This document shows positions 33,480 to 44,392 of a DNA stretch of 64,000 bases, piece by piece; the stretch's first letter is position 1; each line of letters opens with the position of its first letter. The position numbers and the translations under genes were made by a program. The notes beneath the pieces are model-generated. The model searched no databases. It was not told the origin of the DNA and worked only from the letters and a program-made list of their open reading frames with translations. Origin of the DNA: Ampelocalamus luodianensis (Eukaryota; Streptophyta; Magnoliopsida; Poales; Poaceae); contig CM070638.1 of the NCBI GenBank assembly GCA_036346255.1, forward strand, positions 34,906,394 through 34,970,393, in the 5' to 3' direction.

Positions 33480-34760
33480 TCTCGGAAGGTCCAAATGAAC
33501 TGAAGGAAGAAGGAGAGGTCGTGGGCCGTTGATCTTGCATCGCAAGGCCACAGACCTCGAAGCACGGCGCACACAAGACCTCCTCCCGCACTGGGGAGGT
33601 CTGGGCCGTTGAGATTAGATCCAACGGCCACGACCAGTGCATGCACAGCGCACGCAGAGGAGGTCCTCGCGCCTAACGGAGGTCGTGACCATCAGATCAA
33701 GATCTGGCGGTCCCGAGCACTAGGGGAGGTCCTAAGGCTAAACCTACGGAGGGAGGTCTGGACGGCTAAGATCTCACAGAGGAGGTCTTCAACGGTCTAG
33801 ATCTCCAGAGGGAGGTCTTTAACGGTGGGGATTTCACCGAGGAGGTCCTGGGTGATCAAGATCAAGCGAGGGAGGTCATTAACGGTCAAGATGTCACGGA
33901 GGAGGTCCCGAACGGTTAAGATTTTCCGAGGAGGTCTCAACAGCTAAGATTTCCAGGAGGTCTAGGCCGTCAGATGGAAATCCAACGGTCCAGAGCTACG
34001 GGGAGGTCCTCAAAGTTAAAGATCTAATCGGAGGAGGTCGGAACGGTGAGATCTGAAGGAGGGAGGTCCTTGACGGGTAAGATCTACTGAGGAGGTCTAG
34101 CCCGTTAGATCTAAATCTAATGGTCCAGGGCTGCAGAGGGAGGTCTTAGACGGTCATGATCTCCAGGGGGAGGTCCTGAACGATCCAGATTCAATCGAGG
34201 GAGGCCCGATGCACAGGGTTTTAACGGGAGGAGGTCTGGACGATTTAGATGGATCTGGGGAGGTCGTGAATGGTCCAGATTGACTTGAGGAGGAGGTTCG
34301 GGGTTGTCTTTATAAAAGACCAGGGGTGGTATTTTGCAAAGAGGACCTCGGGGGTGGCTTAGGGGTGGTTTTAATAAAACGACTAAGGGAGGTCTTTTTG
34401 CAAAGAGGACCCCAAGGTGGAGGGTGATCCTAGCGGCTGGGATTTAATCTATGGAGGTCTTTAACGGCCAGGATTTCAGATAATGGGAGGTCCTGGCTGC
34501 AAGAGACTTACCAGGAGATCTAACGGTCCCAATCGACAACGAAGAGGTCGTGAACGGCTAAGATCTACAACCGGGAGGTTCTAGGACTTAGGTTTCTACA
34601 GAAAAGGGTTTGACGGTTTAGATCTAATCACGAAGAGATCATTAAGGGCTAGGATTTCAGCGGGGAGGTCCTGGAACTTAAAGACTTCACGCACGAATAT
34701 CTAAAGGCCAAGGGCTAACGCTAGAAGATCATCAATGGTCTAGATTGAGCCTAGGAGGTC
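33480..34760 (-). repeat. GGAGGTC array in solo LTR
   Basis: Units of about 37-41 bp are clear between 33765 and 34120: GGAGGTC, a few bases, AACGGT, then AGATCT or a close variant. It is the most regular copy of the array also seen at 8770-9870 and 60590-61600. Confidence 0.82.
33620..33630 (+). promoter_or_regulatory. MSA-type (AACGG core) MYB site
   Basis: TCCAACGGCCA fits YCYAACGGYYA at every position. It lies in the array region of the solo LTR. Function is inferred. Confidence 0.35.
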
Positions 34761-37439
34761 TGAAGACTTTAATGAACCGCACGCGCTGCCGACAAGAACA
34801 ACAATTAACACCAGAGATTTGGACTCTCGGACAACTTAAATGCTAATCATTGGCTACAGGACTTGTCCGAGTAAGGCCTGACAAAACGCCCGAGTCAGAG
34901 CTTGAGCTCACCGCCGGCGACGTGGTCCACGCCGGCGGGAACCAAGGACAAGGATAACTCTAAATAACGAGGAGGACCTAAAGGTGCCAAAAACTAAAGC
35001 TAAATCTCACCCTACCGGCGGCTAGCCGGAGATGACCGCCGGAGGTACAAAACGACAACAACAAAACTAGCCTAGTCCAACAGAACGGAAGCTGAAGCAC
35101 CAAGGCACTGACCTGAGGATGGTGAGGTCAAAGAAGTCGTCGGAGGAGCTCTAGCGACAAAAAGTCTTGCCGGAGATGGGGAAGAAAGCAGATCTGGCTT
35201 CAACGAACAAGTTCCCACTTTGCCAAATCCTGAGGAGGCCAAACAGAGTAAGTTAGGGAAATGCTCAAGGTGATTCAATTAAACTAGTTGACAGGACAAG
35301 AATCCCAAGTGAACCACTGGAGCCCTGAAGGCTTCGAGGAGCTCCAAGGCCAGGCAATGGTGGCTAGGAGGTCTTCGGGTGTTCTGAGCACAAGAACACA
35401 GAGAGAAGGAGCTCAAGTGGGCACAAAGGTGTCTAAAAGAAGCTAAGGAAGAGCTCAGGGCCACATCCATGGTTCACGGCTTTGCCAGGGACAAGCCGAC
35501 GTGATGGGAACAGCTAGGGCACGACTATGGGCAAGGTTGACATGCATTCAATGCAAGGTGGCTAAAAGCTGCTGACAAGGACATAAAGTGACAAGGCACT
35601 GTAGGCTTCACTGCCATGTCCCACGCGCGCAAGGAAAGTGGTGATGACTAGCTCAGGGGGGGTCCCACCCACCAGTGAAAGAGCCCGAGGAGGTCTGGTC
35701 AGAAGAGTCCAACGGTTGGAGAAAAGTGCTGACATGCAATAAAGGCTGGCAGAGCTAGCCGTTGACAAAGATATGATTTGACAAGGCGCTGCTCCAACTG
35801 CTGTAGCTCTGGCACACACGCACACACGCATGATGACCAGTCCCAGAGGTCCAACAGTCAGTGAAGGGACCCCAGGAGGCTTGGTCTAAGGAACACACGG
35901 TTGCGGCTAAGTGATGAGGCCGAGTGGGGAGATCTCGATGGTGGGATAAGAAATGAAGGGCCAAGATTTGATGAGGTGCTCGGAGGTCCTAACTCACAAG
36001 GAGGTCTGAGACACAGATCAAAGGATGGACGGCTCACGATCACCAAGGTGCACAGGGGCGGTCGAGGAGGTCCGAAGGGGACGACCAAGGGTGGTCTTTG
36101 CAAGAACACCACGGAAGGTCTGGGAGGGTGCTCCTTGCAAAAAGGACCCGAGGTGGTCGTGCGAGTGGAAGGCCTTAGCGCGTGTGAGGCCCAGGGGAGG
36201 TCGTAGACCGTTGGATGGAGATCCAAGGGCTTGGACCACCCCGAGGCGCTGAGAGTGCTCAAAAGCTCCTTAGACTAGTGGGGAGGTCTAGGGCATTGGA
36301 TGGGAATCCAACGGCCCAACACCCGCGCGCACGAGTCCGAGTGCGGCGCTGGTGACTCGACTTGACCGAGTCAAATGGTGGCCGGACTGGTCCTGCTCGA
36401 GCCGAGTCCGACTCAGCCCCAAATTTGGGCTTCACACTGATCCGAAGTTTGAGGATTTATTAGAGACAGCAAACTTATTCCAAAAGTTATGAGATTTTTA
36501 CAGGAGCTTGTTAACTGGGTTATTAGCCTTGTGTACATTTTGCAGAGGTTTTTGTGCTATACATTTTCCTCCAAAAATTCAACAAGGTGCTGGGCTAATG
36601 TTTGACCAGAATTTAAATAGGTTTGACTGACCTCCAAAAATATTACAACAATTTCTAAAAATTGTGAAACTTTTTAGAGGGATCACACATCAACCCAAGA
36701 ACTTAGGAAAAATATTCCCAGGAGATGATCAAGATATGTGACAAGAATGTTTTTGCATGATCAAGATTTGAATAAACAGACTTGTGACTTTGTATTTCCA
36801 TAATTCTTTTGCAAGAATTCTTTAGAACATACAAGAATTGCAAGATGTAAGAAAAAGTTTTAATTTCTACACATTTTCTTACATTGGAAACACAAGTCTG
36901 AAACTTGGGATGTTACAAGATGTAGCCACGGACAAGGCTCGCCAGAGTCGCTTTCTGAAGGGGCTAAACACTGGACTGCAAGTCAGTCTGATCGCCCATA
37001 CTTTTCCTGACTTCCAAGAGCTGGTCAACAAAACCTTTGTTCTAGAGGACAAACGCAAGGAGCTGGAAGATAGCTGCAAACGCCGGATGGCCCAGCAAGG
37101 GAACCATCAATCATAGCAGAGGGCAAGAACAGTGCCAGCACAGTTCAATCGGTTTCCACCCCAGACTTCGTTCAGAGCACCTGCACCAACTTCAAGACCC
37201 GCCCGGTGCCCGTAACTTCGCAACCCCGCACTGTCAACCCCAATCCAGGAGCAACAGCAGAACGCACCACGGGTATGTTACACTGCGCCACCAGACATTT
37301 TTCTAACCAATGTCCGTAGAAGGGTACAATCACTCCAGTACGCTTCAACCTTGGAGCTACGCCATCCAAGACGCCAGCACCAGGCATCAACCAAGGAGCT
37401 TCACAAGTTGCCGGTCAAGCTGGAGGAGCACCACAGTCC

Positions 37440-37667
37440 GTGATCAGAGGCCGTGTCAACCACGTCACTCTGGAAGGAGCCCAAGAATCACCGGACGTCG
37501 TACTGGGTAAGTTTCTGGTTAACTCAGTACTTGCATCAGTTTTGTTTGATTCTGGAGCTTCGCATTCCTTTGTTTCTGGAATGTTTGCAACCAAGAATAA
37601 ATTGGAAGTTATGCAACTTAAGCATACTCTGTTAGTCCCGATGCGCTGAGGCGAGCTAAGTACTAGA
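37440..37667 (+). pseudogene. Aspartic protease of element C
   Basis: The frame starts in the spacer VNHVTLEGAQ and contains the active site FDSGASHSF, with Asp-Ser-Gly at 37548-37556. A TGA at 37647-37649 interrupts it. The frame continues after the stop into the RT region with LDVILGMDWLSKH. The active-site triplet is intact, unlike in element E. Confidence 0.85.
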
Positions 37668-39250
37668 GTGGGATGTTTAGGAGCTAAGTTACTCATAGCT
37701 GGAGTTGAGTTTCTAGCCAACCTAATTGTCCTAGATACCCAAACCCTAGATGTCATTCTTGGCATGGATTGGTTATCCAAACACAAAGCCGTGCTAGATT
37801 GTGGCCGAAGAGCCGTAACAGTCGAGGACGCCAAAGGAAACAAGGTTGAGTTTCTAGCCACCTCAGTTCGTGAAGAACATTTGCTAGTATACAGTCTGAA
37901 GACCCTTTCCTTAGAAGAAGTACCAGTGGTCAGTGAATATCCAGATGTGTTTCCGGAGGAATTACCAGGAATGCCACCAGATTGTGACATTGAGTTTGTC
38001 ATCGACCTAGTGCCAGGGACAGCACCAATTTCAAAGAGACCTTATCGGATGCCAGCCGATGAGTTGGTAGAGATGAAGAAGCAGATAGAAGAACTTCTTG
38101 AGAAAGGTTTCGTGAGACCTAGTTCATCGCCATGGGGAGCACCAGTGTTGTTTGTCAAGAAGAAAGATGGAAGTATGAGAATGTGTATTGATTACCATTC
38201 CCTCAGTGAAGTTACCATCAAGAACAAGTACCCACTACCCCGGATAGATGATCTGTTTGATCAGATGAAAGGAGCCGGAGTGTTCTCAAAGATCGACCTG
38301 CGATCAGGTTACCACCAGCTGAAGATTTGTCCTAAGGATATACCAAAGACCGCTTTCTCAACGCGGTATGGACATTATGAGTTCTTAGTCATGTCCTTTG
38401 GTCTGACTAATGCCCCTGCCTATTTCATGAACATGATGAATAAAGTATTCATGGAATATTTGGACAAGTTCGTAGTTGTGTTCATTGATGATATTCTAGT
38501 GTACTCCAAGTCGGAGGAAGAACACGCCGAACATTTAAGGATAATATTGGAAAAACTCAGAGAGCATCAGTTGTATGCCAAGTTCAGTAAGTGTGATTTT
38601 TGGAAGAAAGAGGTTGATTTTCTTGGTCATGTTATGACAGCCGAGGGAGTAGCAGTTGACCCCGGTAAAGTTAAAGCAGTGTTACATTGGGAGCAGCCCA
38701 AAACTGTAACTCAGATTCGCAGTTTCTTGGGAATGGCAGGTTATTACCGCCGTTTCATCGAGGGATTCTCATCAATTGCGAAGCCTCTTAGGCAATTGTT
38801 GAAGAAGGAGAAAAAGTTCACTTGGACTCCCGCCTATGAAGAAAGTTTTCAAGAGTTGAAGAAGCGTTTGACTTCAGCCCCAGTGCTGATTTTGCCTGAT
38901 ATTCGCAAGGATTTCGATATCTATTGTGATGCTTCGCGTCAAGGATTAGGATGCGTCCTGATGCAAGAAGGAAGAGCTGTCGCTTATACGTCAAGGCAAT
39001 TGAGGCCTCACGAGGAGAATTACCCTACTCATGATCTGGAATTAGCTGCCGTAGTGCATGCGTTAAAAATTTGGCGTCACTACCTTATCGGTAATCGCTG
39101 TGAAGTCTACACAGATCATAAGAGTCTAAAGTACATCTTCACCCAGTCAGATTTGAACATGAGACAGAGAAGATGGTGAGAATTGATCAAGGATTATAAT
39201 CTTGGGATCCACTACCATCCCGGAAAAGCCAATGTAGTTGCAGACGCTCT
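37668..39250 (+). pseudogene. pol: Reverse transcriptase and RNase H of element C
   Basis: An open stretch of 503 codons runs to TGA 39177-39179. It shows ILGMDWLSKH, SSPWGAPVLFVKKKDG, MCIDYHSLSE, KIDLRSGYHQ and the polymerase site FIDD at 38481-38492. RNase H has FDIYCDASRQGLG, DLELAAVVHALKIWRHYL and YTDHKSLKYI. After the stop the same frame goes on with ELIKDY, HYHPGKANVVADALSRK. RT and RNase H catalytic residues look complete. The 37668 start is only where the frame reopens after the protease stop; gag-pol was one long frame or a frameshift fusion. Confidence 0.92.
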
Positions 39251-40317
39251 AAGTCGTAAGAGTTACTGCAATGCTTTGGAAGTAAAGGAAAGTTGCCCAG
39301 AACTGTATGAAGAATTTCAGAAGCTAAAGCTAGAAGTTGTGTCTGAAGGATTTGTAGCCAATTTGGAGGTACAGTCTACCTTGGAGAAGCAGATTCGTGA
39401 AGCGCAACCAAAGGATCCTGTGTTGTCAGACATCAAGGTCAAAATGGCAGAAGGGAAATTCAAAGATTTCACCAAGGATGCTCAAGACATACTTTGGGTT
39501 AATGGTCGTATCTGTGTACCAGATATCGATGGCCTAAGGCAGCTAATCTTAAAGGAAGCCCATGACTCGAAGTATTCGATTCACCCTGGAAGTACCAAGA
39601 TGTACCAGGATGTTAAGACTAAATTTTGGTGACCCAATTTGAAGCGAGAAGTCGCAGAGTTCGTTGCCTTGTGCGGCATCTGTCAGAAGGTAAAGGCAGA
39701 ACACCAGAGACCAGCAGGATTGTTGCAACCGCTGAAGATTCCATAATGGAAGTGGGAAGAAATCGGAATGGATTTTATCACCGGTTTACCCAAGACCCAA
39801 TCGGGTTACGATTCGATCTGGGTAATAGTCGATCGTTTGACCAAGGTCGCCCATTTCCTGCCAGTCAAAACCACGTACTCAGGAGATCGCCTTGCGGAAT
39901 TGTACATGGCAAGAATTGTCAGTTTGCATAGAGTGCCCAAGAAGATAGTGTCAGATCGAGGATCTCAGTTCACCTCTCGTTTTTGGCAGAGTTTGCATGC
40001 ATTGGGTACCCATCTGAATTTCAGTACCACGTATCATCCACAGACAGATGGACAGACCGAAAGAGTCAATCAGATATTGGAGGATATGCTGAGAGCTTGT
40101 GCTCTAGCTAATGCTGCCCGATGGGATAAGAGTTTACCATATGCAGAATTTTCGTACAACAATAGTTATCAAGCCAGTCTGCAAATATCACCATTTGAAG
40201 CTTTGTATGGCCGTGCCTGCCGAAACCCATTGAATTGGTCAGAAACAGCTGAACGTTCAGTATTCGGCCCAGACATTATTCAAGAAGCAGAAGAGCAAGT
40301 GGCCATGATCAGAGAGA
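39251..40317 (+). pseudogene. Integrase of element C
   Basis: Same frame as the RT, interrupted by TGA 39630-39632 and TAA 39744-39746. The zinc-binding segment has HPGSTKMYQ and CGICQKVK. The catalytic residues are Asp at 39771-39773 (GMDFITGLP), Asp at 39954-39956 (SDRGSQFTS) and Glu at 40059-40061 (QTERVNQ). Asp and Glu are separated by 34 residues; family members, including element E, have 35, because one residue is missing in the SLHALGTH segment. The frame ends at a TAG near 40335, where the true frame shifts by one. Confidence 0.9.
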
Positions 40318-40806
40318 TTGAAGATAGCTCAGTCTAGGCAGAAGAGCTATGCTGATAATCGTCGTCGAGATCTCAGTTTTGAACCCGAGGATTTCGTTTA
40401 TCTTCGAGTGACTCCGCTTAGAGGTGTCAAAAGGTTTCATGCCAAAGGGAAGCTTGCCCCTAGGTATGTTGGTCCGTTCAAGATTTTGGAACGCCGTGGA
40501 GAAGTTGCTTATCAGTTGGAGCTACCGTAGTCGTTAGCAGGAGTGCATGATGTCTTTCATGTCTCGCAGTTGAAGAAGTGCCTTCGTGTGCCAGAAGAGC
40601 AAGCCCCGTTGGAATCAATTAACTTGAAAGATGATCTTACCTACAAGGAGCATCCAGTCAAGATTTTGGATGTCGCAGAGCGCCTCACCAGAAGCAAGAC
40701 TGTTCGTTTTTGCAAGGTCCAGTGGAGCAACCACTCAGAAGGAGAAGCAACGTGGGAACGTGAAGAAGAGCTGAAAGCCGAGTTTCCTAGCCTTTTCTCT
40801 AGCTAG
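40318..40806 (+). pseudogene. Integrase C-terminus with chromodomain-like tail, element C
   Basis: A frame change at about 40315 leads to QSRQKSYADNRRRDLSFE, then KLAPRYVGPFKILERRG. A TAG stop follows at 40528-40530. The same frame continues with GVHDVFHVSQLKKCLRV, and the chromodomain-type tail EHPVKILDVAERLTRSK and KVQWSNHSEGEATWERE. It ends FPSLFSS with a normal stop at 40804-40806, before the polypurine tract. Confidence 0.88.
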
Positions 40807-40833
40807 CCTGAATCTCAGGGTCGAGATTCCTTT

Positions 40834-40847
40834 AAGGGGGGGGGAGG
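40834..40847 (+). other. Polypurine tract of element C
   Basis: AAGGGGGGGGGAGG stands directly before the LTR start TGTAACATCC at 40850. Confidence 0.88.
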
Positions 40848-40849
40848 TT

Positions 40850-43800
40850 TGTAACATCCCAATTTTCTGAGTTTAAAAATCTTTTAATAGTTAGTAGGGA
40901 GAAAATTCACCATTTGGATTTATTTGAATTTAAATTCAAAAGCTTAATATTGGACTTTACAATCAAAAACATTTAATGTAGATAATCCCAACATGAACAT
41001 TAGCCAAAACTATTTTATTTGGGTTCCTTGTGCTCAGATTTTTTTTTTCTAGATTTTTCTAGAATTTTTCTGAGTTCATTTGCTATTTTTCTATTGCTTA
41101 TTTGAATTTCTGGTATTTTCTAAATTAGAAAAGCTATTAAAATCTCAGAAATCATTTCGGGCCGATTTTCCAAAGCTCCGGCCCATCTCTTCGCTGTGCC
41201 GGCCCGTCTCCTGCGCGAAGCCCAGCTCCCGCGCGCCTCCGTCGATGCGATGACGTGGGCCCCACGCCTCGCCGTCCCCTCGCGCCCGGCTTCTTCCGCG
41301 ATGGCCGCGCCGCCCGCCATGTTTCCGAGCTCGAGTCCCGCACGACAACGCCTCCTTTCCAATTGAACCCCTTCTAGAAAACGCGAGAATCTTATCCCCA
41401 ACCTCCCGCATCTTCTGATCAAAATCAAACCCGTTTCGTTTCTATCTCCGATTTCCTCGCGAGTTCATATCGGACTCTTTTAGGGTTCGCCACGACGCCG
41501 CCCTAGCTCCTCCCGGCCCCTATAAAGGCACCCCGGTTCGCCTCTCAACCGCAACCTGCAGCCGCCACCCTTTTCCATCGTAGAGCCCTAGCGCCGCGAG
41601 TCAAGGTTTAGGTTTTCACCGCCGATCTGTTCTTCGTCGATTCTGCCGTCGTCGTTGTCGTCGCATCATCGTGGAGCACGCCGACGTGTTCCTTGTCACA
41701 GCCTCTACCTCCCGGAGCCTTCGCCGTCGTCGGAACCCCATCGGAGCCACCGTCCGACAAAACCCGAAGCACCTCCGCCGCTCTGAGCTCGCCGCCGGCC
41801 ACCTCCGTTGTTCCCGACCACCCGGACCTACCTCAACAGGTTCGCAATAGCAAGAGCTACACGCCGGTACCACTCACCGCCGGTGGATCGCCGCCGTTCG
41901 CCGTTGTCGTCGATTTCCGAGCGCCGTTGTCCGTCGGTCTGACGTGGCCGTCCACGTCGTCAGCCACCTCAGCGCCCGCGCCGGTGTGTCATCCCGAGTG
42001 GCAGCCGCGTGGCATCCCTGTCATCTCGCACGATGCGCCGAAGTCGTCGTCGGTCACAAGCGCGGCCGATGTGTCGCATGTTGATTGGTCCACCAGTCCA
42101 CGTGCGATCCACCGGTTTTCAAATCCGAGGCTCGGTGAGACCTAGTCTACCGTGAGCGTGTCACCGACATGTGGGTCCCACCTGTCAGACCAATTTTCAT
42201 CCCGTCCGAACGTCCTCAGATGACGTCAGCATTGCGCAATAATCCGATTTTCTTCAGAGAAATAATTCGAAAATTCTGGAAAATCCAAATTAGGGTTTCT
42301 TTTAGATTTAAAACTTCCAGAGCCCATAACTTTTGCATCCTAACTCCGATTGAGCCCATTCAAATTTCTAAATTTATCTAAATTCAAGATCTATTTATCT
42401 GAGATTTTTATTTAATTTTTGGAGCTTGGTTTGCATCTGTTATTTATTTATTTTTGTTTGTTTGTGTGTCGTTTGCGAGTAGACGTCGATTCGTCGGGGA
42501 ATTTCATCGAAGAAGGAACACCCCATGATCAAGATCAGTACATAGACCTTTTCCAAGGCAAGTCATACCTTTGATCATCTTGAACCCAATTTTTAAATTA
42601 CTTTGTGTTAAAGTATTGCATTCTATTTTAATTATTTATTTAAATGTTTTGGGCATAGTTATTATCCAAATTGTTATCACACCTTGGCCTTGTATGTCAT
42701 ATTTCCTTGTCACCCTAGATTGGTTATTAGTTTTTAATATTATAGCACCAACGTGGGTTGGTTAGATGCGAGTACAATTGCTTAGCCATGCTATGAGTCT
42801 CACATCACATGTAAGTTGTAATTATTTAAATGTGACTAAGTGACTATGGAACTTTGTGTAAAACTGTGTGCTATGTGTTATTACTTCGTGATGGCATGTG
42901 TTGCACTAAAACCAACTGGGTGGTAAAGGATTTAGACTGAGGCAAGTGGTGGAAACTGTGTGATATGGTGGAAGCTATGTGCTTGGGTTTGATAATCTTT
43001 GTGACTTAGTTAGAACATGAAAGTCTTGCCTTGGTCAATTAAGGACTTAACTTTGTGCGCCATTGAATCGAGCCTTATCAGCATTTAACACATGCCTGGT
43101 ATGGGACGGGCCTAACTTAGTAAGTTATGGATTCTCGGCATTGATGTTCAGGTGGATAGGTTAGGCTGTGTGATAGGGTGGAGGTGTGACTACTTAGTGG
43201 TTGCATCGCGGGACGTTCGCGCTTCCCGTCCCAATGTGTGTGTTATGCCAAAGCGCCGCTTGGGTTGGCATAGCGGTTTGTAAGCACATCGGGAGTGTCA
43301 ATGTTGAGATGAAGTTTCTGAACCGTTTTGTTATGATTAGTGCTTGCTACACTAGTTGTATCTTGTGGGTAAAGTGTACAACCTCTGCAGAGTGTTAAAT
43401 CAATCTATTCGAATAGCCGCGTCCGCGGTCATGGACATGCTCGGGGATTTCACACGAGGGATAGTTTTCATAAAATGTTTGGGATGGGAGCTGTGTGACC
43501 TCAATTATATGGCTATGTGAAATAATCTGTTTAGCTTTGTGTCTTTGTGGAAACCACTGTTAATTTAATATTGTTTATTGTTTTGAATTATGCTTTCAAT
43601 CTATTATTCATATTCAATTACAAATGTTGCTTTTATGCAAAAGAACCACAGAAGCCTTTTCTTTGGAATAAGCCTGTATCTATAAATTGCATTCTGTGGT
43701 ATGATTTGCAAGTACGGTTGTGTACTCACGCTTGTTGTAAAACTTGCGCCCAAACCTACAGAAGAGGAGGAGTCTACGCCTGCTTACGAGGAAGAGTTCG

Positions 43801-44104
43801 CCGAAGGTTGCTGATCGTTAAGGTCTGGATCCCAGTTGGTTGCCTGTGGTGAATTGGTGGGATCTACGCTGGAGTTATTTCCGTTCCACTGCTGCTTTAT
43901 TCTTTGTTAGCCCTGCGTGGCTTAATAAGTGTAAACTCGACCATAAGGTCAAAACCCTTATTTGTTATTCAAACTAATCGTTTACTTTATTTATCGTTTG
44001 TGTGAATCGATATTTACCTATGTTGACCCTGTGTGCACTAGCGTGATCCTAGACTAGTGCAGTATACATAGAGGGTTCCAAAATCGTAATTTTGGGTCCC
44101 GGCA
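40850..44104 (+). repeat. 3' LTR of element C, 3255 bp
   Basis: Uninterrupted copy of the 5' LTR. TATA box at 41521-41528 and palindrome CTATTCGAATAG at 43405-43416, followed by CCGCGTCCGCGGTCATGG. Several G/C runs are shorter than in the 5' LTR. TSD GTGAA follows. Confidence 0.93.
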
Positions 44105-44392
44105 GTGAACTCCAGGCTTGGCACCACCTTCTTCACTCCCTTCCACAGAGCCACCCGGAATGAACTATCACTGGATTCTTGAGCAGAAAAACTAGCATAT
44201 AGTACTTTTCCACAAAATGGCGAAAAATGAATGAATGTGAAGTTCTAGAGTCAAAGAGAATGGTGGAAGGTACGGAATTAACAAGGAACGTACCCAGCAC
44301 AACATCCATAGCTTCCTTGGTTTCCTCGACAGAGACATGGTTGATGCACCCTCATCCTAAAGCTGGTCGGACAGTTGCTGGCGTCTAAGATA
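44105..44392. repeat. Second debris copy, right half
   Basis: Starts with the right TSD GTGAA and matches 12616-12956. On the minus strand near 44221-44258 it encodes the gypsy protease site as FDSRT/ASHSFI-like sequence, and near 44305-44350 the INHVSVEE spacer. No intact gene. Confidence 0.7.

Larger units (their letters stand above)
31055..36917 (-). mobile_element. Solo LTR of the A family, 5863 bp, in C gag
   Basis: Flanked by TSD AGATG at 31050-31054 and 36918-36922. On the plus strand it begins TGTGAGGACC and ends GATGTTACA, the reverse complement of A-family LTR ends. There is no primer site, polypurine tract or coding region inside, so internal sequence was lost by LTR-LTR recombination. 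It is about 570 bp longer than element A's LTR and visibly more diverged, so it is older. The palindrome CTATTCGAATAG is intact at 31809-31820. Confidence 0.93.
30409..37230 (+). pseudogene. gag: gag of element C, split by a solo LTR
   Basis: ATG 30409 starts a frame with a QTRQTAASGS N-terminus and an Asn-rich stretch, stopping at TAA 30634-30636. The same frame continues with KLAEFMRTHPPTFFG, DDWLRVIERKL and AAEWWENF, stops at TGA 30898-30900, then reads KKDEFHALKQGAMSVSDYL and QLARYAAEDV to the insertion. After the solo LTR and one TSD copy it resumes in frame with SRFLKGLNTGLQ and KTFVLEDKRKELE, to TAG 37114-37116. A zinc-knuckle remnant (HFSNQCP) lies near 37285-37316 in another frame. 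The inserted length plus TSD (5868) is divisible by three, so the frame number is unchanged. Confidence 0.88.
13524..44104 (+). mobile_element. Ty3/gypsy LTR retrotransposon C (chromodomain type), with nested insertions
   Basis: It has complete boundaries: TSD GTGAA at 13519-13523 and 44105-44109, and TG...CA LTRs. An intact tRNA-Met primer site, accessory ORF, gag, protease, RT-RNase H, integrase with chromodomain tail, and polypurine tract follow in order. The 30.6-kb span shrinks to about 12.3 kb after removing element B (15648-28038) and the solo LTR (31055-36917), each with one TSD copy. Coding parts carry about eight in-frame stops and at least two frame changes but are otherwise well preserved. 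Clade (Tekay/Del-like) is inferred from the C-terminal tail. Confidence 0.95.

Noticed and set aside
33480..34760. Possible CRISPR-like or satellite array
   Set aside because: Units vary in length and sequence, spacers are not unique inserts, and the block lies inside a plant LTR. It is a degenerate tandem array.
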